DNA of 64,000 nt from contig NZ_JAGGOY010000097.1 of NCBI RefSeq assembly GCF_018614095.1, forward strand, positions 1-64,000. Reading direction: 5' to 3'. A model generated the notes under the pieces. The model ran no database searches, was not told the origin of the DNA, and saw only the letters and a program-made list of their open reading frames with translations. The stretch comes from Streptomyces sp. ISL-87 (GTDB lineage Bacteria > Actinomycetota > Actinomycetes > Streptomycetales > Streptomycetaceae). Positions 8,837 through 17,001 of the stretch are shown here, one piece after another; within the stretch, counting starts at the first letter, position 1; each line of letters begins with the position of its first letter. Position numbers and translations under genes: made by a program.

Positions 8837-9062
8837 GCGACCAGAGCCGATACGAGGCCACCGAAGCTACGGCGGGGCATGGGCACGCCGTCCCCGCCAT
8901 AGCACGGATTCCAGGCGGTCGGCCTGGAAGTTGGTGTGGATGGGACGTCCCTTGGTTGGCAGCGTCCCGCTCTGCCTGCACCCAGGCCAGCTGTACGTCG
9001 CTCAGTGAGGGGTCGAACCCTGTCGGGAACAGCAGCATGATCGGCTGCGGCCACATCCAGGG

Positions 9063-9215
9063 CCGCCGCCGGAACTCGACAAGGGCACCGGGCCCTGGGG
9101 CGCGGCCGAGAATTTTGCCGTCGCAGCGGATGCGGCGCCCGCCCTGGGCATCCGGCGGGTAGACGATCACGCGCAGGACTGGGCTCATTCCTCCACCGTG
9201 CTGCCGGGTACTCAT
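9063..9215 (-). pseudogene. 5' part of a small conserved gene (VLRVIVYPPD type), decayed
   Basis: The start ATG 9215-9213 overlaps the stop of the upstream DUF6233-like frame (ATGA), a sign of translational coupling. About 50 codons encode SPVLRVIVYPPDAQGGRRI, then CDGKILGRA, which I recognise as the N-terminus of small hypothetical proteins common in Streptomyces integrative elements. Beyond EFRRR (about 9063) the expected continuation is found in another frame, and the original frame runs without a stop far into the antisense of the barrel-protein gene, so the natural 3' end is lost. Function unknown. Confidence 0.4.
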
Positions 9216-9460
9216 TCCAGCACGCCCAGGGCGGCGTCGGGCCGGCAGTGGGGGCAGGCGGGGACGCCCTCGGCCAGCGCTCGGCGTACTTCGGTCGGCT
9301 GCTGACGGCTGTGCAGCGTTTCGAGGCGTCCCAGCATGTCCCGATGTGGACGGGGAGGGGAGCCGGCCCGCGCCGCCCGAGGCGCGGTGAGGGTGCGGCC
9401 GCGGCAGTGCCGTGGGGCGGGGGAGGGGAACCACTGCCGCGGTCGCTCGTGCTGGGACAT
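9212..9460 (-). pseudogene. DUF6233-like gene, C-terminal half, probably frameshifted
   Basis: The last 25 residues, RRALAEGVPACPHCRPDAAL then GVLE, match the conserved C-terminus of DUF6233 proteins of Streptomyces integrative elements. The preceding family feature (a His-x-Gly-x-Cys-Trp stretch: HIGTCWDASKRC) is found in a neighbouring frame around 9330, so a frameshift separates it. The stop overlaps the start of the next small gene (ATGA). The pair is a trace of a former pSAM2-like integrative element. Function of the family is unknown. Confidence 0.5.
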
Positions 9461-9702
9461 GGCCGTGGTGAGGGCAGGTCAGTCGTGAAACCACCCGTGT
9501 GCGCGGAGTTGGCCCGGGGGCTATGGGCTCGTGTCGTGATCGTGCTCGCGGGCGGCACCTGCCAGCGTCGGGCGGGTTCCTGTTGGAGTGTCTTGGAACG
9601 TGGGTGCTTGCTCTTGCCCGCCATGAAGGATAAGAAACACATAAGGTTCGAACGCATGGGCGGAGGGCGGTTGGGCAGAAGGCGTTTCGGAGGTTGATAA
9701 CT

Positions 9703-9864
9703 ATGGTTCCCCTGCTTCTTGTTCTTCTGCTCGCTCTGATCCTTTTCGGTGCCGGTTTCGCGGTGAAGATCCTCTGGTGGGTCGCCATCGCGGTTCTGGT
9801 CCTGTGGCTGATCGGTTTCGTTGCCCGCCCGAAGGGCGGCAGCGGCCGCTGGTACCGCTGGTAG
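9703..9864 (+). CDS. 53-residue membrane protein (Lmo0937-like)
   Basis: The frame begins MVPLLLVLLLALILFGAGFA, continues VKILWWVAIAVLVLWLIGFV, and ends in a basic/aromatic tail, ARPKGGSGRWYRW. Two hydrophobic segments (about 3-20 and 24-41) form a membrane hairpin. I recognise the pattern as a small hydrophobic protein widespread in actinobacteria, related to the Lmo0937 family; its function is not known. GGAGG at 9689-9693 lies nine bases before the ATG. It is intact although it sits among pseudogenes, and its sequence is typical of chromosomal copies. Confidence 0.8.
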   Translation: MVPLLLVLLLALILFGAGFAVKILWWVAIAVLVLWLIGFVARPKGGSGRWYRW

Positions 9865-9923
9865 CCGCACGACACCAGTCCGGTCCTGACACCGCACGAC
9901 GGTGGCCTGCGCCCAGGCCATCG

Positions 9924-10811
9924 TCATGTCGTCGCGTCCGGGCGCAGAGACGGACCGTGCTGTCCCTCGTCCCAGCGTTGTTGCAGGTAGTCGAGGTAGG
10001 GGTCCAGGGTGGAGGGCGTGCGGGGCGGGCGGCGCATTACTTCCTGCCAGGTGCGGGCCCTGGCGTACTTGCGCACCGTGCGACGGTCCAAACCGAGCTC
10101 CCGGGCCACGGAGGTATGGCTCCTCCTGGACTCGGCGGGAGAGGCCTTGCCAGAGGTGGAAGCGACGGCGTCGGGGGCACCAGCGGTGATGCCCTGCCGG
10201 TAGGCGAGGGAGCCGTCGCGGCAGGCGACTTCGACACCGGGGTGCGCTCGGAGCCATCGGCTGAGCTGTTCCGCGTCCCGTCCTTCCCAGAGCGTGAGCG
10301 GGAGGCGTGTGGTGGCGTCGACCAGGAGGGTGCCGTAGGTGCCGCCGTAGAATGCGAAGTCGTCCACGCCCAGCACCCGGGGTGTCTCCAGGGGCGGAAG
10401 CGGCACCCGCATCAACTGGGTCAGGACGGTGCTCCGCGAGAGCGTGACGTTCAGGATCCGCAGCATCCGGGCCCCGCCCCGGCCGGCCAGCACTACACCG
10501 ACGTCCTCTACCAGGCGCTGCATCAGCGGGGTGCGCCGCTGGTAGCGCACGGTCAGGCCCGGCACCTGCTCGGTGAAGGTCACCTTCGGGCAGGCCGGGT
10601 TTTCGCAGTACAGGCGCCGTACGGACAAGTCGATGCGCAGAGGCCGGCCGCCGAGCGGGACATCGGCGAGGCGCCGTACGTAGCGGCTGTGGCACCACAC
10701 GCTGAGCTCGCCGCATCCCGTACATCCCGCTGGAACACTGGATCTCGTGCGGGAGCGGACCGCCACGACAGCATCGGAAACATCAGTCGAGACCACCAGC
10801 ACATTTGCCAA
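9924..10811 (-). pseudogene. ISL3-family transposase, internally deleted and truncated
   Basis: From a TTG at 10811, 295 codons encode the ISL3 N-terminal Cys motif region (CTGCGELSVWCHSRYVRRL ... RLYCENPACPKVTF), then VPGLTVRYQRR, GVDDFAFYGGTYGTLLVDA (first catalytic Asp pair) and GVEVACRDGSLAY. After ITAGAPDAV the expected VADRWHLW block is missing and the frame jumps to the inserted helix-turn-helix region (SVARELGLDRRTVRKYARA), ending soon after. The C-terminal catalytic Glu region is absent. It cannot encode a working transposase. It lies directly before a regulator fragment whose 5' end it seems to have removed. Confidence 0.75.
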
Positions 10812-10914
10812 CTGCGGTAACGGACTTGCCAGTTCGACAGAGCACAGCTACAGGCTGCCCGCTTATGCGGGCCGGCCGACCGCGTCACCGAGATGATCTC
10901 CGGCTGCTGAGTAG

Positions 10915-11671
10915 GCCCGGAGCGCGCTGCCGGGACAGCTCGCCCAGCAGGCCGGGCTGACCACGGACTACTCGCATACCTCCATCGCGAACTGGTGCCA
11001 GCGGGGCATGATCCCCAAGTGGCCGGTGCCGACGTTCCTCGCGCAGGCGATGGCCGAACGGCTCGGCCGGCCGGTGGCGCTTGGCGAAATCGGTATGGGC
11101 GATGCGGAGACACCGGAAGCCGATGTGGGGTTGGATTTCCCGCAGGACCGTGCTGATGCGGTCCGAGTGGCCACGTCGTTCTGGAGTTTCGTGAACCGCC
11201 GCGACTTTCTGACCGGATCCGGCTTCGCCGTGTCCGCGTTCACCACCCCTGTGACCCGCTGGCTGGTCACTCCCGCCTACGAGGCCGCCGACCTCACCGG
11301 CGGCAAGCAGGTCGGCCGGGCCGACCTGGACGAACTCCGGGACGCGACCGACGAGGCCCGGCGCTGGGACTCCAAATACGGCGGCGGGAACTGGAAGGCC
11401 AACTCCGTCACCGTCTGCCTCCAGGAAAGTGGCGCCCCACTGCTTCGGGGCTCCTTCACCACGAAGTGGGCCGGGACCTGTTCTCCGTCACCTCCGAGCT
11501 GTCACGGCTGGCGGGATGGACGGCCTTCGACGTGGGTCAGCATGATGTCGCGCAACGGCACTTCATCCAGGCCCTCCGCCTCGCCCGCGCGGGCGGCGAC
11601 GTCCAGCTCGGCTGCTATGTCCTAACCACCATGGCCATGCAGTCCCTGCTGCGGGGCTTCGCCTGCCATCT
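10915..11671 (+). pseudogene. Fragment of a large actinobacterial transcriptional regulator
   Basis: The open stretch begins without a start codon just after a TAG (10912-10914) next to the ISL3 remnant. It encodes LAQQAGLTTDYSHTSIANWC, WPVPTFLAQAMAERLGRPV, then GFAVSAFTTPVTRWLV and VGRADLDELRDATDEARRWD. Around 11460 the frame shifts by one base and continues as VGRDLFSVTSELSRLAGWTA and QHFIQ-like TPR text (FIQALRLARAGGDVQLGCYV). I recognise this as the family of Streptomyces regulators with an N-terminal HTH, a central linker and C-terminal TPR repeats. The real N-terminus and more than half of the TPR region are gone; at 11671 it joins a ParB fragment. Confidence 0.65.
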
Positions 11672-11673
11672 AG

Positions 11674-11900
11674 GAACTCCTGGGCGTCCATGGGACCCAA
11701 ACCAGAGTCGCGGCGCGCCTCGGAAAGACCGAGGCATGGGTCTCTCAACGTCTGGCGCTGCTTGGCCTCGCCGAAGGCCTGCAAGAGAAGGTCGAATCGG
11801 GCGCGCTGACGGTTAAGGACGGCGCCGTCGGATCGGGCGTCTCCCCGCGGCGCAGCAGCACATCGAGGCAGAGAAGGCCCTTAACCGGGTCTCCCCGTAA
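11674..11900 (+). pseudogene. ParB-like partition protein fragment
   Basis: One frame reads TRVAARLGKTEAWVSQRLAL, then LGLAEGLQEKVESGALTVKDGA, the helix-turn-helix core of ParB/KorB-like proteins. A frameshift near 11825 leads into RRIGRLPAAQQHIEAEKAL and NRVSP, stop at 11898-11900. After that, a third frame to about 12069 contains DGLNPVKTD-type text, typical of the linker of Streptomyces plasmid ParB proteins. No N-terminal ParB nuclease-like domain is present. The fragment is evidence that a plasmid or integrative element once sat here. Confidence 0.6.
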
Positions 11901-12057
11901 GCCCAGGGCAGAGGCTGGTGCCGCCTCGAACGCCCCCGGCGTGCCCTCACCGCTAGCTGTGCCGGCACCGGCGGCCGGAGGTGATGACGTGATCGATGGT
12001 CTTAACCCGGTTAAGACGGACTCCCCCGCGATTCACCCACACGCGGCTCCCACCCTT

Positions 12058-12210
12058 CTAGATAATTAAGTCCAAGGGATCCCCGCGGACATGAGGGGAG
12101 GGAGTCCATGGTCGGTGTGTGAAGAACTGATCTCGACTCCCTCGCTACCGCTGTGCATGTGAAGACCGACGACCTGTTGAACGCCTCGCCGCAACTCGCC
12201 TCCCCGGCGC
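12058..12210 (+). mobile_element. IS982 5' end remnant with transposase N-terminus
   Basis: It begins with the CTAGATAATTAAGTCC end, followed by a leader also present at 12956-13014. Then comes a GTGAAG start and, after a one-base insertion (12126) that creates a stop, DLDSLATAVHVKTDDLLNAS, then PQLAS: the same IS982 N-terminus as at the left edge of the window. The element stops near 12210, just before the GNAT gene. Confidence 0.7.
12067..12125 (+). repeat. 59-bp direct repeat, copy 1 (copy 2 at 12956-13014)
   Basis: The two copies differ at one base only (CCCCGCGG versus CCCTGCGG). They are the left ends of two IS982 remnants and lie on either side of the GNAT gene, 889 bp apart. Confidence 0.9.
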
Positions 12211-12240
12211 ATGGCGCCGTTCCGGGACCTGGGTTGCGGT

Positions 12241-12873
12241 TCAGGGAGCGACGGGCTTGTAGATGAAGCCGGTCAGCGGTGCGAGGACCTTCCAGTCGAG
12301 CGTTTCGTAGAGCGCTCGGCCTTGGACGGTCGCGCCCAGGATGCCGGTAGCCGCACCGTTCTCGATGGCCGCGTTGGTGAGTGCGCCCATCACAACCGTC
12401 CCGAGGCCGAGGCGCTGGTGAGCCTCCTCGGTGACGATCTGGTCGAAGACGCAGGCGGCACCTGTCAGACCGATTTGACCGCGCGCGGCGAGCTCCCCCT
12501 CGGCGGCCAGAATGCGCACGCTTATGACATCGTCGGCGGTCTCGGCGGTGGCTGTGTAACCGTCAGGCGCGCGCACGACGGACGGACGCAGGTCGACGGC
12601 CATTAGGAAGCCGGGATCGGTCGGCTCCCACTCGGGCGAGAACCACGGCTCCATGACGTCCGGTTCCAGAAAGGCCTTGATGCAGGTGGCCGGTTCGGTG
12701 ATCGCGCCGACGAGCCCGCGGGCGGTCTCGACATCGGCGTCGAGTAGGACGTGACGGACCGCCTGGGCCGGCAGCCCGACCTGGATGCTCAGCCCCCACG
12801 GCACGTCCACCGGCTTCGGTGCCCGCCGCGAGACGGTCCATCCGTCGACCCACGAGCGCGCGAGCTCTAACAT
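12241..12873 (-). CDS. GNAT-like N-acetyltransferase
   Basis: The product has 210 residues. ATG 12873 is chosen because a GGAGGGG lies about eight bases upstream; an open extension to 13029 runs into IS sequence and is not credible. The C-terminal half carries the GNAT acetyl-CoA fold: strand ISVRILAAEGELAARGQIGL, then ACVFDQIVTEEAHQRLGLG with the pyrophosphate-binding QRLGLGTVVMGAL, and the terminal GATVQGRALYETLDWKVLAP. The N-terminal half (about 1-100) is an unassigned lead domain. It probably acetylates an amine from acetyl-CoA in the cytoplasm; substrate unknown. It is intact, flanked by two partial IS982 ends, so it may have been carried in with them. Confidence 0.75.
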   Translation of the reverse strand: MLELARSWVDGWTVSRRAPKPVDVPWGLSIQVGLPAQAVRHVLLDADVETARGLVGAITEPATCIKAFLEPDVMEPWFSPEWEPTDPGFLMAVDLRPSVVRAPDGYTATAETADDVISVRILAAEGELAARGQIGLTGAACVFDQIVTEEAHQRLGLGTVVMGALTNAAIENGAATGILGATVQGRALYETLDWKVLAPLTGFIYKPVAP

Positions 12874-12954
12874 CCAGACACCCCTCCGAGTAATGACTGA
12901 GATCCGAATTCGGATGTTACACAAGCGTGGTGACAGCCATCGATGGATCGTCAC

Positions 12955-13095
12955 ATAAGTCCAAGGGATCCCTGCGGACATGAGGGGAGGGAGTCCATGG
13001 TCGGTGTGTGAAGACTGACCTGGGGACACTGACGCCCCGACCCACCGCTCACTAACCGCCTTCGACCACTGAACCCCTTGGACTCAATCATCTAG
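12955..13095 (+). mobile_element. Miniature IS982 derivative (about 141 bp, both ends kept)
   Basis: It starts with the leader repeat (12956-13014), has a start codon and VKTDLGTL of the transposase, then jumps over nearly the whole gene to the opposite end (13073-13095, ACCCCTTGGA...ATCTAG). Such an internally deleted copy resembles a MITE: it could be moved only by a transposase made elsewhere. Confidence 0.6.
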
Positions 13096-13108
13096 AACCG
13101 GCTGGGTG

Positions 13109-13488
13109 ATGATCACGTTGATGCGTACGGCGGCCTCGATGGCCCTGGCCGGTACTCCCGCTGTCCCTGCTTGCCACCGCCCAGGCCCAGGCCCAGGCCG
13201 CCGTACCCGAAGTCCTTCCGATCGGGGTCGCGGTCTCCGCGCTCCACGTCGCCTAGGAGTCCCCGTGCCGGTTACGTACGCACCGCGTTCAAGCACTGGA
13301 GCGCGGGCGACAACGCGTCAGATGGCTGCAATACGCGCCAGGAGGTACTGATCGCCGAGGCCGTCGTCGCCCCGCAGATCGGCCCGGGCTGCGCGCTGAC
13401 CGGGGGGACATGGGCGTCGTACTACGACGAGACGATGGTGAACGGCCGAAGCGGTCTTGACATCGACCACATGGTCCCGCTGTCGTAG
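13109..13488 (+). pseudogene. Secreted HNH endonuclease gene, frameshifted and truncated
   Basis: Three frames together give the start of a known Streptomyces exported HNH nuclease. The signal peptide (MITLMRTAASMALAG, then in the next frame VLPLSLLATAQAQAQAAVPE and VLPIGVAVSALHVA) is followed, after a second shift near 13257, by GYVRTAFKHWSAGDNASDGC, NTRQEVLIAEAVVAPQIGPG and GLDIDHMVPL. The DIDHMVPL block is the first part of the HNH metal site. A stop follows one Ser later, so the second half of the nuclease is missing. It cannot be functional. Confidence 0.7.
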
Positions 13489-13547
13489 ACGCCGGTGCAG
13501 AGCGGACGCACCATCGGTCGCACTGCGGACCCAGATGCGTAACTGAA

Positions 13548-13581
13548 CGTACGCAGACCGCCTGGGGGCGGCCTGCGTACG
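13548..13581 (-). terminator. Strong symmetric hairpin after the protease gene
   Basis: CGTACGCAG and CTGCGTACG pair perfectly; after one mismatch CCGCC/GGCGG continues to a TGGG loop (14 pairs). It lies 29 bases past the protease stop at 13610 and probably ends that transcript. Being nearly symmetric it could also act for rightward transcription. Confidence 0.7.
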
Positions 13582-13609
13582 ACGTCAGCCGGTGGCCAGG
13601 GGCAGGTCG

Positions 13610-15583
13610 TCAGCCCTTCGGGGGGACGAGCATGCGCTCGGAGCCCAGAGCGTTCACCGTGGTGTTCCTGTACATGGTGGTCTCGCCGTCGGTCCAGCGG
13701 ATGATGAGGTCGTTGGTGAGGCCGTCGTCTGTGTACTGGCCCGTGCTCATGATCACGCTGTGCGTCCAGGTCTTGTTGGGGCCGTGGATGCGCTGCTCGC
13801 CGCCGAGGCCGCCGGTGGTGGTGCCGACGTAGTTATCGAGTTCGCCGCTGTCCCAGCGGACCATGAGGTCCCACTTCTGGCTGCCGGAGAACTGCCCGGA
13901 GGTCAGCAGCGTGGCTTCCTTCCAGGTGCTGTTGGGGTCCTTGAGCTTGTATTCCTGACCGAGGGTGCCGGCGCCCACGTTGGTGTAGAGGCTGAGCTCG
14001 CCGTCGGACCAGCGCACCATGAGGTCGGTGACGTAGGTGCTGGCGTTGAAGCGGCCGGCGGCTATCTGCGTGGCGTGGCTCCAGATCGAGCCCGCCGGGG
14101 CCATCTGGGTTGCGCTGGCGACGGACAGGGCGTTGGCTCCGACGTCGCCGTAGAGCGTCATCTCACCGCTTGACCAGCGGACCATCAGGTCGAACTGGTT
14201 GGAGCCGGTGAAGTCGCCTGCGGTGATGTTCGCGACTTCCTTCCAGCCGCCGTTCGGGGGGAGGAGCTGCCGCTCCGGCAGGAACGCTCCTTGGCCATCG
14301 CCCGGGAAGAGGGTCACCTCGCCGTCCGTCCACACCACGAGCAGGCTGCTGCGGCCACTGCCGGTGAAGTCGCCGGAGGCCATGGTCTTGGCATGCGTCC
14401 ACAGGTCCCCTTGACCGGGCAGCAGCGGACTGTCAGCGGAGCCCTGGTACGGGGGCCGGGAGGTGCCGTTCGGGTCGCGTCCGGCGTTGGCGTCGCTGTA
14501 CAGGTCTTGGGCGTCCTTGCCGTAAATGGGCGAGTACGTGACCCAGTCGACGTTGGCATCGTTGCCACCGCCGTTGTAGCCGCCGGTGTTGCCGATGATT
14601 TTGCCGGTGCGGCTGGTGGCGTCGTAGTCGGTGATCCAGGGACCGCCCGACACTCCGCCCCAGAAGCCGCTGCACTGCATCTGCATCTGGCGGAAGCCGC
14701 TCAGCCGGGTGGTGGGCACGTTGCAGCGGAGGGCTTTGTGATCCTTGTTGTGGCTTGCGCTGGACGGGTAGCCAACGACGGTGACGTTGTGCTCGTACGT
14801 GTTCACCGGCGTGAAGGTGAGCGCCCCGGTAACGTTCTCGACGGTGCCCCTGGCGTTCGGATCGACCAGGGCGAAGGCAAAGTCCAGGTCGGACACGGCG
14901 CCCTTGCTGTTGTGCCGGTAACGAGGGTCCTGGTAGACGCCATTGGCCTTGACCGGGAAGATGCCGTACGGCTGGGCGCCCACGTCCTTGCCGTTGCGGT
15001 ACTGCGGCACGAAGATGGCGTGGCTGGTCGGCTTCTTCATCTCGTCTGCGCAGTGCCCGGCGGTGAGCACCATGCTCTTGCCCGCGCTTCGGACCACGCT
15101 GCCGGTGCAGGATGTGTCGGCCTTGCCGATCTCCTCTTGCCGGTAGAAGAAGGTGCCTACCATCGGCATGCCGTCGAAGTAGCTGCCTGCCGGGGTGCCG
15201 GGCGGGGCGGCGGCCATGGCGCTTCGCTGTTTGCCGGCAGCCCCGTCGGCCGGCGCCTCACCTCGTGCGGCGTCGACGGGTACGGCGGCGGCCATGCGCT
15301 CGGCCGTCCAGTACGTCTCTTCGGCGCGCAGCTTGTCTGAGGATGCCGGCGGGGGCGCAGTGGCCGTTGCGGCTGGGGTGCTGGCGGGCGGGCTCGGGGT
15401 GGCGGTTGCCTTCGGAGTCGCGGTGGCGCTCGGCTTCGCAGTGGGGCTGGGCTTTGGGCTGGTGCTGGCCGTGGGAGCGGTGGGGCGAGCGCTCGGGGTG
15501 TCGGTCGCGGCGAGAGCCGGACCGGTGCCTAAGAGGGTTGCTAACAGGCTGAGGGTGAACGCTATGAACCATCTGGATCTCAA
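13610..15583 (-). CDS. Secreted trypsin-like serine protease with C-terminal repeats
   Basis: Start TTG 15583 is chosen because AGGAAG lies eight bases upstream and a compact signal peptide follows (RSRWFIAFTLSLLATLLGTG, PALAA); 657 residues. A Thr/Pro/Ser-rich linker (about 30-85) leads to a chymotrypsin-fold domain with the triad His177 (VLTAGHC), Asp234 (SDLDFAFA) and Ser312 (GGVSGGPW), plus a likely disulfide pair. From about residue 400 there are five repeats of about 50 residues with DLMVRW-S/D-GE and LY signatures, similar to FG-GAP/VCBS-type propeller units, likely for binding. Secreted endopeptidase; substrate unknown. Two TTA codons (15530-15532 and 15542-15544, complement) in the signal peptide predict bldA-dependent, late expression. 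Divergent from the gene at 15661. Confidence 0.85.
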   Translation of the reverse strand: MRSRWFIAFTLSLLATLLGTGPALAATDTPSARPTAPTASTSPKPSPTAKPSATATPKATATPSPPASTPAATATAPPPASSDKLRAEETYWTAERMAAAVPVDAARGEAPADGAAGKQRSAMAAAPPGTPAGSYFDGMPMVGTFFYRQEEIGKADTSCTGSVVRSAGKSMVLTAGHCADEMKKPTSHAIFVPQYRNGKDVGAQPYGIFPVKANGVYQDPRYRHNSKGAVSDLDFAFALVDPNARGTVENVTGALTFTPVNTYEHNVTVVGYPSSASHNKDHKALRCNVPTTRLSGFRQMQMQCSGFWGGVSGGPWITDYDATSRTGKIIGNTGGYNGGGNDANVDWVTYSPIYGKDAQDLYSDANAGRDPNGTSRPPYQGSADSPLLPGQGDLWTHAKTMASGDFTGSGRSSLLVVWTDGEVTLFPGDGQGAFLPERQLLPPNGGWKEVANITAGDFTGSNQFDLMVRWSSGEMTLYGDVGANALSVASATQMAPAGSIWSHATQIAAGRFNASTYVTDLMVRWSDGELSLYTNVGAGTLGQEYKLKDPNSTWKEATLLTSGQFSGSQKWDLMVRWDSGELDNYVGTTTGGLGGEQRIHGPNKTWTHSVIMSTGQYTDDGLTNDLIIRWTDGETTMYRNTTVNALGSERMLVPPKG

Positions 15584-15660
15584 AGCACTTGCTTCCTGGT
15601 GAGGTGATACTCGGGTCAAACGGACCGTAATTGCACGTCCGTTCGACTGAGGGGCAGGCT

Positions 15661-16572
15661 ATGCAGCGGCATGGAAGATCGTCAACGGAGATGAAAAGAG
15701 GGCGAATGGGTACGATGAGGACGAGGATCAGTGGGGTCACTGTGCTGGCGCTGCTGCTGTTATCGCCCGCGGCGGGCAGTGCCTCCGCGACGCCGGCCGC
15801 GGATCCGCCCACCCCGCTTCCCGTGGGCGCCCAACTGACGGCGCGCCCCGGTGAGCAGCTCACGTTCACGGCGCCCTCGCACCTGCCGGGGATGAACGGG
15901 AAATGGGTGATCTCCAAGGCATTCATCCGGCCCGGGACGCTGAGGATGAACGATCCGGTCATGACCGCCGTGGCCACCGTGGCGTGTGACACCCCGCCAG
16001 GCGTCTACGCCGTCGAGACGAACATGCCCGACGGGCCCGCCCAGGGCATCAAGGCAAACGCCTGGGTGACCGTCAACGTCGCGGACATCGGCGAAGCCGA
16101 ACGCGGTGCCTGCCCGGGGAAGGTCGCAGCCCTTCCCCCGGAGCCGCTGGAGGAGCGCTGGCCCGTGAGTGACTCCTGGCCGCAGTCTCCCTGGGACGTA
16201 CGGACGTTCCAGCCCGGCGCCAAGGTGACACCCACAGCCATGGCCGAAGGCTACGACAAGCCCCTCACCTCACCGGGTTTCACCGACAAGCCCGTCATGC
16301 GCGGGGCCAAGGCGGTCGTGACGGCGACGGCGGTGATTCGATGCGATGCCGCGCCCGGTCTCTACGAGGTCCGTTGGGTGGGCAGGGACGAGGTCTGGGC
16401 CCGCTACCGGGTGGCCCGGACCGATGACGCGGCCCGGCACGGCTGCCAGGACGAGGCGGAGGCGCTAGCCACAAGGCAAGTGACCGCCTGGTCGCTCGGT
16501 GCCGCGGCTCTGGCTGTTGCAGGCGCGGTGACCTATGCCCTCGTCCGGCGTCGCCGTCGGGTATCTCCCTGA
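15661..16572 (+). CDS. Exported, membrane-anchored surface protein of unknown function
   Basis: The product has 303 residues. ATG 15661 has GAGGGG about seven bases upstream; later in-frame ATGs (15691, 15706, 15715) are possible. A signal peptide runs through RISGVTVLALLLLSPAAGSA. Two similar extracytoplasmic beta-type regions follow (about 60-140 and 160-255), each with a Cys pair around a C-D-x-x-PG-x-Y block (VACDTPPGVYAVETNMPDG; IRCDAAPGLYEVRWVGRDE). A C-terminal hydrophobic helix (WSLGAAALAVAGAVTYALV) and RRRRR form a membrane anchor with a cytoplasmic tail. I do not recognise a named family. A TTA codon at 15760-15762 in the signal peptide suggests bldA control, shared with the divergent protease. 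Confidence 0.65.
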   Translation: MQRHGRSSTEMKRGRMGTMRTRISGVTVLALLLLSPAAGSASATPAADPPTPLPVGAQLTARPGEQLTFTAPSHLPGMNGKWVISKAFIRPGTLRMNDPVMTAVATVACDTPPGVYAVETNMPDGPAQGIKANAWVTVNVADIGEAERGACPGKVAALPPEPLEERWPVSDSWPQSPWDVRTFQPGAKVTPTAMAEGYDKPLTSPGFTDKPVMRGAKAVVTATAVIRCDAAPGLYEVRWVGRDEVWARYRVARTDDAARHGCQDEAEALATRQVTAWSLGAAALAVAGAVTYALVRRRRRVSP

Positions 16573-16596
16573 TGCTCGAACCCCTCCCGCCTGCCC

Positions 16597-16911
16597 CGGC
16601 TTGGGATACGGCTTGAGGCGCAGCCCGCCCTCTACGTCGTGCACTGGAACGAGGAGGGCAAGCCGGCGAAGATCTGGGCCCGCTACCAGGTGACCGCAGC
16701 CGCCCCAGACTGCCAGGATCGGGCAGTCGCGCCCCAGGCCAGCGCGCTCCGGCAGAAGGCTCCCTGGCTGCTCGGCGCCGCCGCTCTGGCCGCGGTGGGA
16801 GCGGCCGGCTGCGCCATTTCCGGCGCCACCGGAAGGTGTCTCGCTGATGTCCATGACCCTGTGTCGCCGGTGAAAGCTCTGCTCAGTTGGCTCCTGCGTA
16901 GGGGTGTCTGA
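16597..16911 (+). pseudogene. Remnant of a second copy of the surface-protein gene
   Basis: Directly after the surface-protein gene, an open stretch without a start reads ALYVVHWNEEGKPAKIWARY, then CQDRAVAPQASALRQ and LLGAAALAAVGAAGC. It matches the C-terminal Cys region and membrane anchor of the preceding protein (GLYEVRWVG ... WARYRV ... CQDEAEAL ... LGAAALAVAGAV). It lacks the N-terminal 200 residues and the basic tail is altered. I read it as the leftover of a tandem duplication. Confidence 0.55.
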
Positions 16912-17001
16912 GCATTGCAGCCGACCCTGTAGTGGAGTGCGGCCATTCGCTTCACGACTCTCACCAACATCTGCAGGGTGTGTCAATGGCCTTGAAGTGC
17001 T

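Noticed and set aside
9248..9697. 149-codon plus-strand frame opposite the DUF6233 remnant
   Set aside because: Antisense to conserved DUF6233 text and ends just before the real small membrane-protein gene; no motif of its own.
8250..9875. 541-codon minus-strand frame covering the barrel-protein gene and beyond
   Set aside because: Only its central 50 codons (VLRVIVYPPD) look real; the rest is antisense of the barrel gene and of the 53-residue membrane protein.
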